A stretch of 22,918 bases of DNA. Source: Paramacrobiotus richtersi. Its lineage: Eukaryota; Tardigrada; Eutardigrada; Parachela; Macrobiotidae. The number at the start of each line of letters is the position of its first letter. The stretch's first letter is position 1. The notes beneath the pieces were generated by a model, which was given only the letters and a program-made list of their open reading frames with translations, searched no databases and was not told the DNA's origin. The translations under genes were made by a program, and so were the position numbers. Of this stretch, positions 1-9,985 are shown piece after piece. The stretch lies in the NCBI GenBank assembly GCA_034698045.1, contig JAQGAU010000889.1, positions 1-22,918 of the forward strand. Reading direction: 5' to 3'.

Positions 1-2
1 TA

Positions 3-119
3 ACCACAACCGATGTCGAAACCTCAACCACCACCGTAACGAGTACCGAGTACGAAGACACAACCGTTACCTCAACCTCAACTTCAACCACAACCATAAC
101 CGAAGACTATTGTAGATAA
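3..119 (+). CDS. Thr-rich secreted protein, C-terminal end (partial)
   Basis: The window opens inside a reading frame that runs from base 3 to a TAA at 117-119, giving 38 residues. The frame is mostly Thr and Ser with acidic and Tyr residues; it contains the pieces TSTEYEDTTVT and TTTITEDYCR. The DNA is built from ACC-GAN/ACC-ACA type units. The same units, in degenerate form, and the same 3' flank recur at about 3570-3870, at the end of a recognisable copy of the gene that is intact at 18491-19576. I therefore read this as the tail of another family member whose body lies left of the window. Its C-terminus is more Thr-rich than that of the intact copy. The function is unknown. It is open to the window edge, but whether the whole gene is intact cannot be judged. 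Confidence 0.55.
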   Translation, partial: TTTDVETSTTTVTSTEYEDTTVTSTSTSTTTITEDYCR

Positions 120-821
120 ATTCGGTGACCTGATTTAGCATCCACCCGAAACGAGTGCTATTGTATTCGCCCAAAACTATATACCTTGTTTATATTGGTT
201 TTCGATTTTGTTTACTGGAATTCTTGAAGGAAGGGATTTTATTACTGAAATCCGGTTATAACTGGGGCGCGATCCACTTGACCTTCTGCAGCCAAGAGAC
301 GGAGTCCTAGATCCGAATCACAGAAGATGGACAACGGCTGGCTGCGAGACAATGGTCCACCGATTCGACTGACCTGCATACATGCACCCCTTTCGACGGC
401 TTGGCTACGATCATTCCGCAGTTGCAAACTTTCTCCCACCCGCCTCGTACCGTAAACTCTTTCTTTGTCTGGTTGTCATGATGTTGCTGTCTTTTTGTTG
501 TTCTTTTCCTATACTGGCAGGCCAAGATGTTCACTGTTAACACCTATGCCATACGGCATGGCCATCGGTATTCTTCTAATCCCCAGATGATATTAAAATC
601 CCGCACGAAATCGTCGCTGTTGTTTTCCTTCATTACGAGCGCAAACAGTCATAAACTGTGTAACAAGGTAAAGTTTACCATAACCGACACCGTTGATTTG
701 CAATGTAGAACAAGTATCCACAAAAATAATGGGTGTGGTCATATTAAGAACATATCGTTGGTGTATTATTAATAGGTTACAGTATTTATTGCACCAGGAC
801 AAAATGTAGTTAAAGCACACG
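120..821. repeat. 3' flank duplicated with 3841-4130; otherwise no gene seen
   Basis: Bases 116-235 match about 3831-3950 (shared run ataaattcggtgacctgatt). Bases 745-821 match about 4050-4115 (shared words atcgttggtgt and gacaaaat). The intervening 240-740 has no counterpart in the second copy and looks like an insertion or divergent sequence. Short open frames occur on both strands but none has a recognisable product or splice context. Confidence 0.5.
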
Positions 822-870
822 GTGGCTTTTGTGAGACGTTAATTTGACACTGTTGTGCGTTGAAGCACAA
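822..870 (-). pseudogene. Scrap of the last PTPDC1-like exon
   Basis: About 50 bases match the coding part of the last phosphatase exon at roughly 5088-5130, in the same orientation. Shared runs are gttaatttgaca and ttgttgtgcgtt, with scattered substitutions. In the intact gene this stretch encodes the end of ALTHNNVKL and its flank. No other phosphatase exon is visible beside it, so it is a truncated duplicate. The match is short and could be tested only by alignment. Confidence 0.45.
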
Positions 871-1456
871 GATTGTGCGAGAGAGCAGCAAGAGTGGAGG
901 TGACGCTTCGTAAAGAGATGGTATTGGTTTGAAGTCGTATCCAACTTGTAGGAGATAGCACCGGCCCCAAGCTTTAGTTTTATCGTGGTCGTTTGTACGG
1001 CATACTTTATTAATTTCTGTTAGCGCGCCACTTATTTAACAATCCCGTCGTTTGTTTTACAAATTTACCAATCCCGGTCGTTTGTATGTGTGGACTGCAG
1101 CTGCGGAGTGATGTCGTCAGAATTTGGCAGACGCTGGTCAGGTTATGATGGGTGCCTGGCTGGCGGATGTTACTGCCAGACTTGCTCTTCCTATGATAAA
1201 AGAACACAATGTCATTAGATATTCCAAATGTGCAAGGCTTGATTTATTCACCATGATTTATCATCATATCAAGCCCATAAATTTAGTTTTATTTTCAGTG
1301 CTATTATGTAAAATCTCACGTAAAAAATGCTGTACTTATCTGTGCGAAGACAACATTGCTTCGGTGTCGTGGTGGTCTGTCTGGTCCAAATGCCCAGAGC
1401 GATTAGCGCAAATAAGACTTTGCATGGTTTAAACTTTAACGGCATAGATTTAACGG
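871..1456. other. No gene recognised
   Basis: Overlapping short open frames occur on both strands (1124-1432 plus, 1010-1207 minus) but show no family signature, no signal peptide and no convincing splice partners. I see only unique-looking intergenic sequence here. Confidence 0.4.
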
Positions 1457-1733
1457 ACAAGGCACCGGCACGACATTTTAAATTCAAATCGTTTTCGCAT
1501 TTTGTATGTAGCTACATCTTAGACATCTTAGAATTAAACTATTTTAACAAATTCATTCAGGTGAAGACGAGCTCGAGGACGCATGGGAGAGAATCTTTGG
1601 GCTTCTCTCCCAGTCCTCCTGGAGCTCGTCTGGACCAGAGTTATTTTTTTTAAATAGTTTCAAGCTTACCGGTAGATGTAATTATAAAATATGAAAACGA
1701 TTTCGAATTTAAAATGTCGTGCCAGTGCCTTGT
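1457..1733. mobile_element. 277-bp foldback (MITE-like) element
   Basis: Terminal inverted repeats begin ACAAGGCACCGGCACGACAT at 1457. The reverse complement of the right end, finishing at 1733, reads ACAAGGCACTGGCACGACAT. The similarity continues through the AAATTC and ATCGTTTTC blocks for about 60 bases. The middle is itself a near-perfect inverted repeat at 1565-1631, with AGACGAGCTC against GAGCTCGTCT and GGGAGAGA against TCTCTCCC. Almost the whole element can therefore fold into one long hairpin. No target-site duplication is obvious and no transposase is encoded. It is non-autonomous and of unassigned superfamily. Confidence 0.75.
1565..1631. repeat. Strong inner hairpin of the foldback element
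   Basis: Arms of about 28 bases pair with only a few mismatches around a loop of roughly 11 bases (atctttgggct). The outer pairing is AGACGAGCTC with GAGCTCGTCT, and the inner pairing is GGGAGAGA with TCTCTCCC. The size and compactness resemble a small-RNA precursor stem, but this could equally be the centre of the foldback element. No expression evidence is available. Confidence 0.6.
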
Positions 1734-1897
1734 GAGCTGGGTTTAAGTCATGACCGCCAACGCTGACAAATTCCGCCGCGATGCACGACGATTATTGGCA
1801 TTGCAAAGATCTGCATAACCTGTGCTGCATCGTTCCATAGTTCCCTGTAACGAAAAGTTAACAAACCCGCAATCGCGTTGGCCTGCCCATAGCGCGG

Positions 1898-2233
1898 TTA
1901 ATTCAGCGGCTGAGACTGGTGTTGCCGCTCGTTGATTTGCTGGCGGCTTGCTGTGAATTTGTGGCTTTTTGCTGCTTCTTGTTTATGGATGGCATGATCG
2001 GCGCTTCGACAGTGTTGATCTACGTGGTTCCATCGGCAACTTGCTCCGTTAATGCATATCCCATTATTCCAGTTTCTGTTGCACAATTGCAGACGTCTAG
2101 TGGGATATAAAAAGGAAGCCTCTGCTGCTGGCGATCTGGCCTTGCTTCTTTTTCTGAACGCAGCCATAGCTGCAGCTTCTCCGGGCGCTCTTGGTCTGTG
2201 TGGTCGGTACTGGCAACGCGGCATTCTCGGCAC
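1898..2233 (-). mobile_element. Fossil retroelement ORF1-like zinc-finger fragment
   Basis: A minus-strand open stretch of about 110 residues carries a CCCH finger with spacing C-x8-C-x5-C-x3-H. The core reads CNRNWNNGICINGASCRWNH. It is followed by a Cys/His-containing tail (CRSADHAIH). A basic, Ala-rich stretch precedes it. The order 'W-N-x-G-x-C ... C-x3-H' then a short C/H tail is known from ORF1 products of several retroelements, notably tyrosine-recombinase (DIRS-type) elements. No reverse transcriptase, recombinase or terminal repeats are visible nearby. I treat it as a short, old, incomplete fossil. A host CCCH protein fragment is the alternative. Confidence 0.4.
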
Positions 2234-2968
2234 ATGGTACTAGCCCATGGTGGAATGGCGGCTTACTTTGGCCGATGAGAACTTCCATCGAAAGGAGTTC
2301 TGTGGTTTTAACAGCCAAAGCAGATAAGTACTGGATGAAAGTCATGTTCTATATATATCGCAGGTAATTTAATTATGAATTTGTGCGTACAGTCATATTG
2401 CCTAATTGTGCCGGGCACGTGAGGAAAGGGATTGTTACGGTCTACTTGCTATGCAGAATTCTATGGGGCCATGCAGTACTTTGTGACGCAGCGTTCCGAA
2501 ACTCCAGTATCGCAGACGGCAACATGCAACGGACAATATTGGAAACTTTAAAAAAAGCAGTTCATATTTCGTAACTAGCGGGCGCGCTTCTGCATAGCTT
2601 TATTGAATAATCCAGCTATAGTAATGCATGCAAGATAGAACAGCGATAACGCACAAAAAGTGGGCAAGAAAGTGATGTGTGAAACTAAAGCATAGCTGTG
2701 ACTAGCAACAGTTCAGCTCATCATCATCTTTTTTAGGTGGAGTTAAGTAATTCTCGTTACCGTGTGACCGGAGCAGGCGTTAATGCCCGTAACAACAGGA
2801 TGTGCTCGCGTACCATGATGGTTTATTTGTTTCTTGATAGACGGCTTGAGAAAATTAATTCATGCTGCTAATCTGAGACACAACGAAAAAGCTTAGTGCA
2901 CGCGGAAAAAGCTCTTTACGTACAGTACGTCAGATGCACCAGAGGTACACCAGATTTGTGCTAATATC
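2234..2968. other. No gene recognised; upstream region of the Thr-rich pseudogene
   Basis: The segment holds only short frames without family features. It precedes the signal-peptide exon at 2969 and would contain that copy's promoter. No clear TATA box or initiator could be chosen. Confidence 0.35.
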
Positions 2969-3840
2969 ATGGAACTAACTTGGTCAAGCGTTGTTGTCCA
3001 TATTATGACGGTAAGTCTCAAAGTGTGCTAACCTTTATCCCAGTATGGTAAACTGCGTAAAAATACGGTTAGTCTCTGGCGATTCAGAAAGACATCTAAA
3101 TGACAGCGTAGATGTTACTCTATCTCATATCTGTATGCTCTTTCAGTGCTCAATAAAACCGGCAAACGCGTTATAATGGTGCATCTGTATATCTAGTCTT
3201 TTTTTAGATGTAACTGTTTTAGGTTATAAATGTACAGTAATAACCGCAGAGCTTGGCTGATACGATGACAGCGACTCTTACCACATTCAACCCAGTTTAA
3301 ACCTTAACACCCACAGCTATTATCCAACCAATCACGCCCCACCAGTGGTCAGCAACCTGCATAAAGTGTACACGCCAAGCGCGCCCCGGTACGAAGATAG
3401 CCCCGGAGGACGTTATGGACCAGAACCATGGAAAGGTCAGCATGTATACCAGCCGAAACGACCCATTATTCAGCCGACACCGAGCTCCTGTCCAGCCGTT
3501 TGTTCAACGACCAATGGTCCTGGATCTTCATTGCCGTCAGCAAGCACGCGTACGAAAACCAAGTACCGAACTAGACTAAAACCGATGTCGTAACCAAAAT
3601 TGATATCGTAACGAAAACCGATGTCCTAGCCAAAACCGAGTACATAACCGTGGCCGTGACCGAGTACAAGTACAAAACCATAATCGAGTACAAAACCGTA
3701 TTCGAGTACTTAAAACCGTGACCAAAAACGTGTGCGGGGACGAAACCGTTACCGTGGCAGATTAAGCCGATTACGAGGACGAAACCGTTACCGTAACCGG
3801 AATTTACCGAAACTAAAAACCATTGTGCATAAATTCGGTG
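2969..3840 (+). pseudogene. Thr-rich secreted protein, decayed copy
   Basis: This is a paralogue of the intact gene at 18491-19576. Exon 1 (2969-3010, 14 codons) encodes MELTWSSVVVHIMT and ends at a GTAAGT donor. It has the same length and phase as the intact gene's first exon. Exon 2 similarity starts near 3233 with a diverged acceptor region and continues through PRYEDSPGGRYGPEPWKGQ and IQPTPSSC. It then enters a long degenerate tract of accgag/aaaccg units, resembling the Thr-rich tail at 3-119. The copy is not functional as a host gene. It has an in-frame TGA where the intact gene has CGG (GRYEDS against a stop before YDDS), the frame ends at 3591-3593 after KYRTRLKPMS, and further stops fill the repeat tract. 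The 3' flank matches that after base 119. Confidence 0.75.
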
Positions 3841-4955
3841 ACCTGATTTAGCATCCGCCAAAAATGATTGATATTTTATTGGTGTAAACTACCTGTATAA
3901 ATGGTATATATTTTTGTCCGAATGTGTTTTAGTGGAATTTGTTAAAAACTGTACAACCAGTTTGCTAACCTAATATGTCGTAACCGGCACTTTTCCTTTG
4001 TGACGTGAACAAGTAGCAACAAAGATACTTACTGGCTGTGAAAATATCGTTGGTGTGTTGATAAATTACATGTGTATTGATTGCATCGGGACAAAATATG
4101 AACCACACGGTGTACTGTATGTATGTCCGAGGTAGCAAACAAATATGCTTGGTATGCTGATACTTTAGCAAAGAACTTTGTTCAGTTAATATAGCCTGCC
4201 ACAAGTCTTGCTGAGATTAACGAAATTAATTATAAGAAGAATATTAACGATATTTACGCAGTCCCTTGTCAGTTGAGAAACCTTCTGCATACCTTCTGCA
4301 CCTCGCCTTATGCAGTAGAGGGTTGAAGCGTACGTACAGGCGGTTCGAACAAGGAAGTGGTGAAAAAACTGTTACAGAAGTGATGCAGTCGGGCACTGTT
4401 ATGAGCCGTATAAAAGGTAAAAATGTACGTACAAAGTGCAGATGCAGGCGGGTACTACAAAGTGTAAGCCAATGAAAAAATTCGAACGAGCCAATCGGAA
4501 AGCTTAGAATTCTAGATCGAGTGCAGCCGAGCGACAAGTAGTCGCCACCAAGTGCGGTAGCAAATTCTATCTGAGAAGCATATAAACTGATGAGCGGATG
4601 TGAGTCAGGTGTGCAATTGCCGTCCATCGACTGTTTTTCTTAATCCGCTCACCTTCGGCACACCGTACGTTTTTTGGATGTGGGACCCCCCTGGCCTTGT
4701 AGAGGGAAAAAAGCTGTATTTACTTGAAAGATCAGATTGCAGGAAAAAAACTGTCCGGAATTTTCCGGATTTGCCAAAGTAATTTTTTTACCATAGTCGC
4801 CTATGAGCAGAGTGGTGTAAGCTCCTCAGTAAACCCAATCTGTGGCTGTGGCATTTCCCGAATTCACAATCGCAACAATGACGCGTTCTGGAAAAAATAT
4901 CGCATTTAATCTTGGCTATAAATTTCATTCTTGTATCAAAGAAGAAAGACTAGTA
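3841..4955. other. Duplicated 3' flank, then unassigned sequence
   Basis: Bases 3841-4130 are the second copy of the flank at 120-821. From 4130 to 4904 no gene is recognised. A 127-codon minus frame (4627-4244) and a 69-codon plus frame (4266-4475) overlap each other and neither resembles a known family. A small inverted repeat, TCCGGAA-tt-TTCCGGA, lies at 4754-4769. Confidence 0.35.
4905..4910 (-). terminator. ATTAAA poly(A) signal for the PTPDC1-like gene
   Basis: On the minus strand ATTAAA occurs about 45 bases after the stop codon at 4956-4958. It is followed within 30-40 bases by T- and TG-rich sequence, the usual layout of a cleavage site. No AATAAA lies closer. Confidence 0.4.
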
Positions 4956-7900
4956 CTACACAGGGTCAGCCGGTACGTCGGCCAGACCAAGTTCACAGTC
5001 AATCTGTTGCACATCCCCTTCTACAGTTACACTTTTCCCGGCATACTGGGAGAAACACTGCAAGAGTTTGTCATATAAAAAATGGCTTTTATGCGGCGTT
5101 AATTTGACATTGTTGTGCGTTAATGCATTCATTAAGCGTTCGGCAAGGATGTCTTGCTGGAACGGATTGGACGTCTTCAGGGAATGGTGGCGGTCAAGGC
5201 AACTGGCAAGACGATGTAGCGTGGAAATATAGCCCTGTACACATGTGACACACATTAGTGGTTAGTAATCGAAAACAAATGCTGGAACCGATCAGAAGTC
5301 GTAAACATTTCCCAAAAAGTATTCTTGCCTGTCCAACATTAAACTGCTCTGCACTTATCGTGCGCCGTTTAATCAGCTTCCGGAGAAACTTCCCATTCAG
5401 AAATGGATACTGTTGGGAATGAAAAAATGAAATCAGTGAATTTACATATCTGTACGAACGAGTACACACCTACATATGAAAACATTTTTAAATGCTAATT
5501 AACCTATAACTTAGATTGTTCAAGTGTATTACACGTTCATTAATATTCCACGAAGGACGAACTCAGTTAAAGTTTCGACAGTCTCAGGTAATGTGTTCGC
5601 TTCCAGTTACGCATGAAAGAAAGGGAAACGATTTGACTGACGAACTTTCCTACACATCGAAATGCTTCAATTGTCAGTCAAAAGATCGAACTGCTTCGAT
5701 TGTCAGTCAAAAGAAGTTATTTAAAATTTTTATTTTAACACCTTATAAAGCCCACCGAGGTCATTAAACTGTCGCCTACAATTATCGCAGCTAAGATCAC
5801 ATATCTCAATTGAGCGGAAGTCTGCTCTGCGTCATTACCTTCAGCGCAGTCATCCACGCTAAAACAAGGCTCAACAGAAAACTGATATCACCCTGATGCT
5901 GATCCAGAACACTGTTCAAGCCGACATCTTCCATGGAAATGGATTGACGCGAGAGCGCCTTGGCGAGCTGCATCGCAGCCGGCGAGTCCTCCTCCAGGTC
6001 ACAGTCGGGTATCACGCAATGTTCCTCCGCGGAACTCCTGTTTCCCATGGCGGTTTCCATACGGGTTAATAATGTGTCCAGTATCTAATCATATACATGC
6101 AAGATATTATGTAAAAGCTGAGTATACGATGTATTTTTCTAATATGGAGCGAGTTCTGGAAATGGGAGTGACGCGCACCTTGGGGATGTAACGATGCGTG
6201 CGGGCCTCCTCGCCGTGGAGTACGTATTGTTGCCGGAGGAGGTAGTCTTCCAACGCCAGGCTTTGTGTGGGATCTCTGGTAAAACATCATTTTGCCATAT
6301 TACTGTACTTCTCTCCGTAACAGAAAAACAGTATCGTGCGAAATTGCAGATTTACGGAATGTGCTTTTGGAATGCTGTACAAAAACAACTTTTTACAGTT
6401 TTTATGGCTAAGTGCAAACTGCAAAGCTTACAACCAACAAGTTAGATCACCTCATTGTCAGCAAAATACGTATGTAAAGAGTAACGGTATTTGTTTGTTA
6501 ATTACTCTATAATCATATATTCCTCAGCGAAATGGACAGGATTTATAACTAACTAGCATTTAAAGGCACTTAACTAAATTGTTTGGCTTAATCCTAATGC
6601 TGCAAAACTGACATAATGGCCAGAAATATTTTGTACTATCAGGATTAAGAAAGAAATATTCAGGCATCTATATTCAGGCATCTGACATTCTGATCATGCC
6701 GCATAGTAACGCATCTTATCATTACGGGTAAAAATTACTGATAACAATAGCAGCTGCTGTAAGCGCAGCGAATTGTGTACAGTCGATCGTAACAACTCTA
6801 GTAGATCTGTTCTTACTTTAGTGAATACGGAAATACACTGCAAAGTGTTTCCTTTAGGTATTGCTCGAACTTCGCGACTGCTTCCAGCTGATGACGCGAT
6901 TGGATGGCATTTGTTCTGGAATACAATTAATCATAGCTGCGGGTTCCTTCGCATGTATTTCGTATATGTATACTCGTATGCCTGCAGACTATAGCGAGTC
7001 GATACGTATGATATGTGGTACCTAATGATTACTGCGGCTTATGCACTTTCCTACGTGCGTCACAGATATTGATATTTCCTAAAAAGATCACCTTTTTGAG
7101 CGCACCACATGAACAGCTTCTTCAGCTGGGATCCCCTGTGAGAAAATTAGGAAGCAGGCAATGATGACTCCGGTACGGCCTGTGTCAACAAGGTACATTT
7201 CTCACATAAATCCCATTAGCGTCCTAACTTTTTGCTGTACGTAGGAATTTATTACACAGCCCACGCTAACACACGCCATGGGCAGGGATAGCTGTCATTT
7301 TCGATCGCATTTAGACCGGAAATGGGTTGGCATTAGGTGCAATTATATCCGCACGTACCCATATGCCATACTATCGGTTTATCGGTAATGTGTTCCATGT
7401 ACAGCTGACGTTGAGTTTCTCACCTAATCCAGCGTGGCAGTGCACGGCGATCTTTCCTTCCGTTAAGGCAAATGCCATGACCTTTACCATGCTGAGAATC
7501 TGGGGCGCCGCGCCGACACCGTAGTCACGCCTACGGAGAAAAGAAGTGGGATTTCTTGCGCTGTAAATCTCTTAGTAAGAAATGCACATCAGAAATCAGG
7601 ATCTACAGACGATGAATGCTGTAGATCAACTGAAACTGTTTCCATTAATTTTAAAAAAATGTATTAAAACTAAGGACCAAACTTTTGCAGAAACGAAAGG
7701 TTATAGCAATCCTTGTGGACTAATATTCGTTACAGATTCTAGAAAAATCGGCCGTTTAAGTATGTAATATGGTTAGACACATGCATGCAGTCACACTGGC
7801 TGATGAACGATTATACTAAAGCGATTACAGTAAAAAGGGGATGCTCATTTATCTTTGTGCTTCATTATTGATCAAAACACTTGCACGTAAAGAAAAAACT

Positions 7901-9797
7901 GCAAGATTAAGATGACACGTCAAAATATACTGTACGTCTAATGTAACACTATGTGCGTCTTTTGTAAAGTTATGGTGATACAATGTTGGCGCCTTCCGTT
8001 AAATATAATCTACGGGAATTAATTTAGACCTTCGGATATGCTATAACTTATGTTGAGTTAGCTCCGTTTGTTGGATTTGCAGCCAGATAAAAATCAGGTT
8101 TTTTTGTGTTATATATACTGAGATAAGCAGAACTGGATCCATAAATATGAAAAACCGTGTTCTGTGTTTTCCACAAATCAAGGATTAATAAGCAATACAA
8201 ATCGGCCCTTTTTGGGATATTTTCCCGTCATGCCACTTACCATCCATAGTTGTAAAAGTACACTACAAAACGAACAAAAAAGCAATTACCATGTCAACAG
8301 TCATTTCGTCATATTTTTTGCACATGTCAACATGCTTTTAATGAATGTCAATGGAACACACACCTCCGGCATCCATAAAGGTCTGCGGATTGTAGGAGAA
8401 ATCTTGATTGGGCATCGCGAGAGCGACATCCGGTCCGCAGTGCGGATGCTCCCCGCGGCTCTGCAGATTAAGCAGTGTTTTTATGCCCAACCTGCAAAAT
8501 GGCACCCATTGTATTGCACCGCTGACAGAGTGATCATGATGATCGGTGTAGTCTGATACTAATCAAAAAAGACGCCGAGAAACGCTACCCCGAAATGGAA
8601 CAACGTTACAACAATAATTCAATTATTACACTGATTTTACCGTGCCGGAAATGCGTGTTTTGGGTAGATTTTTAAGAGGATATTTACGCATTTCTTATGA
8701 TTTAATGCTGTCAAATTTAAAATGTACGAATCTAAACGTGGGTGTATGCGTTTGACGTTACAGCAGTGTCAGATTAAGTTTTTCCATATATTTCGTATAC
8801 AAAAATGTTTCTCATCTATTTCACGCTCACAAGTCAGAAACGCTGTTTTGAACGCCCGAATAAAGCTGCCACAAGTCTGAGCACTGATTGCTTAAGTTTG
8901 GTAGATAATTGAAAATAATTGACTGTTCCATATGCAGCGGCCTGTAATGTGGAAACGTTAACTGACGCACATCACCTTTCCTTGTCCTTTCCCACAATTA
9001 CATATCGAGGTTGATGATAGCGTAAGCTATTTGTAGAACAGACGCAGTTATAATCAGTAGCCACAAGGTGAACGATTTATAGCGCGTCATTTTTATGATT
9101 CTGACGCACATCTACCACATCTTCGTGTTAATTCAAGTATTTTATTGTTGAAGATTATATATCCAAACTGCCGGCCATTGTGGCATACCCACGTTGTTAC
9201 AATACAATACATTCTATTGTTCAGTAATAAAGCAGTTTGTAAAAGTTGAAAAATTTTATTCATACTAAATTTGTTATCGGTAAGACTTCTAGATAAACCT
9301 CTGGTTACACAGTTAAAAAGCGCCACTTAACTGGTAATGTCTATAACCTCAAAATGCATCTTGAGGTAATAATTTTTAATAATTTTTAAAATGGATAATT
9401 TTTAGATAATATTTCTAATAAATAATATTTATAGATAATTTTTTAAAAGCTCCGTTTATTGTTTTAGTGTATTCCCTTACTTGCTGAACTGTTCAATGAC
9501 GCCGTGCTTTTCGATTGCATAGGTCGACGGTCTGGCCATGGCGAGGAGTTTGTCATTAATCCAGTGCGAATAGATGCCCTTGATAGCCTGATGATCCTCC
9601 GACCAGTAGGCAGCATTTTCATATTTACACTTCCGGCCCCCACAAAACAATGAACATTGGGAATTTTCCGGTGCCACACGGCGTACCACCTCCGACAGTT
9701 TGTTGTAGCGGGGTCGGTGATCGAATTTGGGTGATACGGGCAGCCGTGCCGATTCGGCGGGCACCTGGAGGACGGTTTCGCGCAATTTTTCCGCCAT
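4956..9797 (-). CDS. PTPDC1: PTPDC1-like protein tyrosine phosphatase, ten exons
   Basis: The predicted product is a cytoplasmic Cys-based phosphatase of the PTPDC1 family; vertebrate PTPDC1 is linked to centrosomes and cilia. Coding exons run 9797-9481, 8491-8364, 8262-8241, 7530-7424, 7179-7092, 6915-6817, 6275-6179, 6084-5839, 5409-5329 and 5234-4956. They total 1464 nt (487 residues plus TAG) and every junction phase matches. Conserved blocks are CGGRKCKYENAAYWSEDHQ, LAMARPST, GIKTLLNLQ..GEHPHCG, the general-acid loop GWRDYG (Asp158), the P-loop HCHAGLGRTG (Cys187, Arg193) and SLALEDYLLRQQYVLHG. A helical C-terminal half follows. The P-loop is split between exons 4 and 5. The start at 9797 (MAEKLRETVLQ) is the ATG nearest the conserved core; an in-frame ATG at 9899 is the alternative. 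Human PTPDC1, from memory, is about 750 residues; the difference is its long poorly conserved middle, absent here between exons 7 and 8. The intron after exon 9 is GC-AG. The gene is divergent to the glycosyltransferase. Confidence 0.92.
5658..5715. repeat. 29-bp tandem duplication in a PTPDC1-like intron
   Basis: Two adjacent 29-base units (5658-5686 and 5687-5715) share gtcagtcaaaaga and differ at three or four positions. They lie in the intron between the eighth and ninth coding exons. No function is apparent. Confidence 0.8.
8241..8262 (-). CDS. PTPDC1: 22-nt microexon of the PTPDC1-like gene
   Basis: On the minus strand, TTTTGTAG precedes and GTAAGT follows a 22-base exon. Two bases complete the Val codon left by the previous exon, six codons read YFYNYG, and two bases begin the Trp codon finished by the next exon. 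The joined product reads VYFYNYGWRDYG. This matches the vertebrate IYFYNFGWKDYG region and carries the approach to the general-acid Asp. Without it the frame shifts and the catalytic loop is lost. The flanking introns are 101 and 710 bases. Confidence 0.92.
9360..9455. repeat. AT-rich low-complexity tract
   Basis: The tract consists of repeated aataatttt/ataatttttaga-type words, almost free of G and C. It sits inside the first coding intron of the PTPDC1-like gene, close to the GTAAGG donor at 9480. It looks like simple-sequence drift. Confidence 0.75.
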
Positions 9798-9978
9798 AAA
9801 TAATCGGACCAATAAATTACCAAGACATAATAAAAATCGCCAGTGAAAAACTTTACTCGTGAAAACGCGTAATTGATGCTCTTTTATTAGGCATCCCAAT
9901 CAAAGATCAAAACTACTTTCGATGCGTTTTCTGTTGATCTTTCTGTCTGATACTATTAATCGATAAAGATGCAGGTGT

Positions 9979-9985
9979 TTTTATA
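9979..9985 (-). promoter_or_regulatory. Candidate TATA box for the PTPDC1-like gene
   Basis: TATAAAA on the minus strand lies about 180 bases upstream of the chosen ATG at 9797. A TTATCGATTAA word follows about 15 bases downstream. No initiator could be fixed, and an untranslated first exon further upstream cannot be excluded. Confidence 0.35.

Noticed and set aside
4330-4360. tRNA B-box-like ggttcgaac
   Set aside because: No matching A box, acceptor stem or cloverleaf could be drawn around it.
4244-4627. 127-codon minus-strand open frame
   Set aside because: No domain, signal peptide or splice context, and a plus frame overlaps it. Its length is not exceptional for chance in this window.
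4754-4769. TCCGGAATTTTCCGGA as a Rel/NF-kB-like site
   Set aside because: The half-sites resemble the motif only loosely, and it lies downstream of both neighbouring genes rather than at a promoter.
8164-8556. 130-codon plus-strand open frame
   Set aside because: It lies antisense over the second coding exon and the microexon of the PTPDC1-like gene, whose minus-strand reading is supported by conserved motifs and splice sites.
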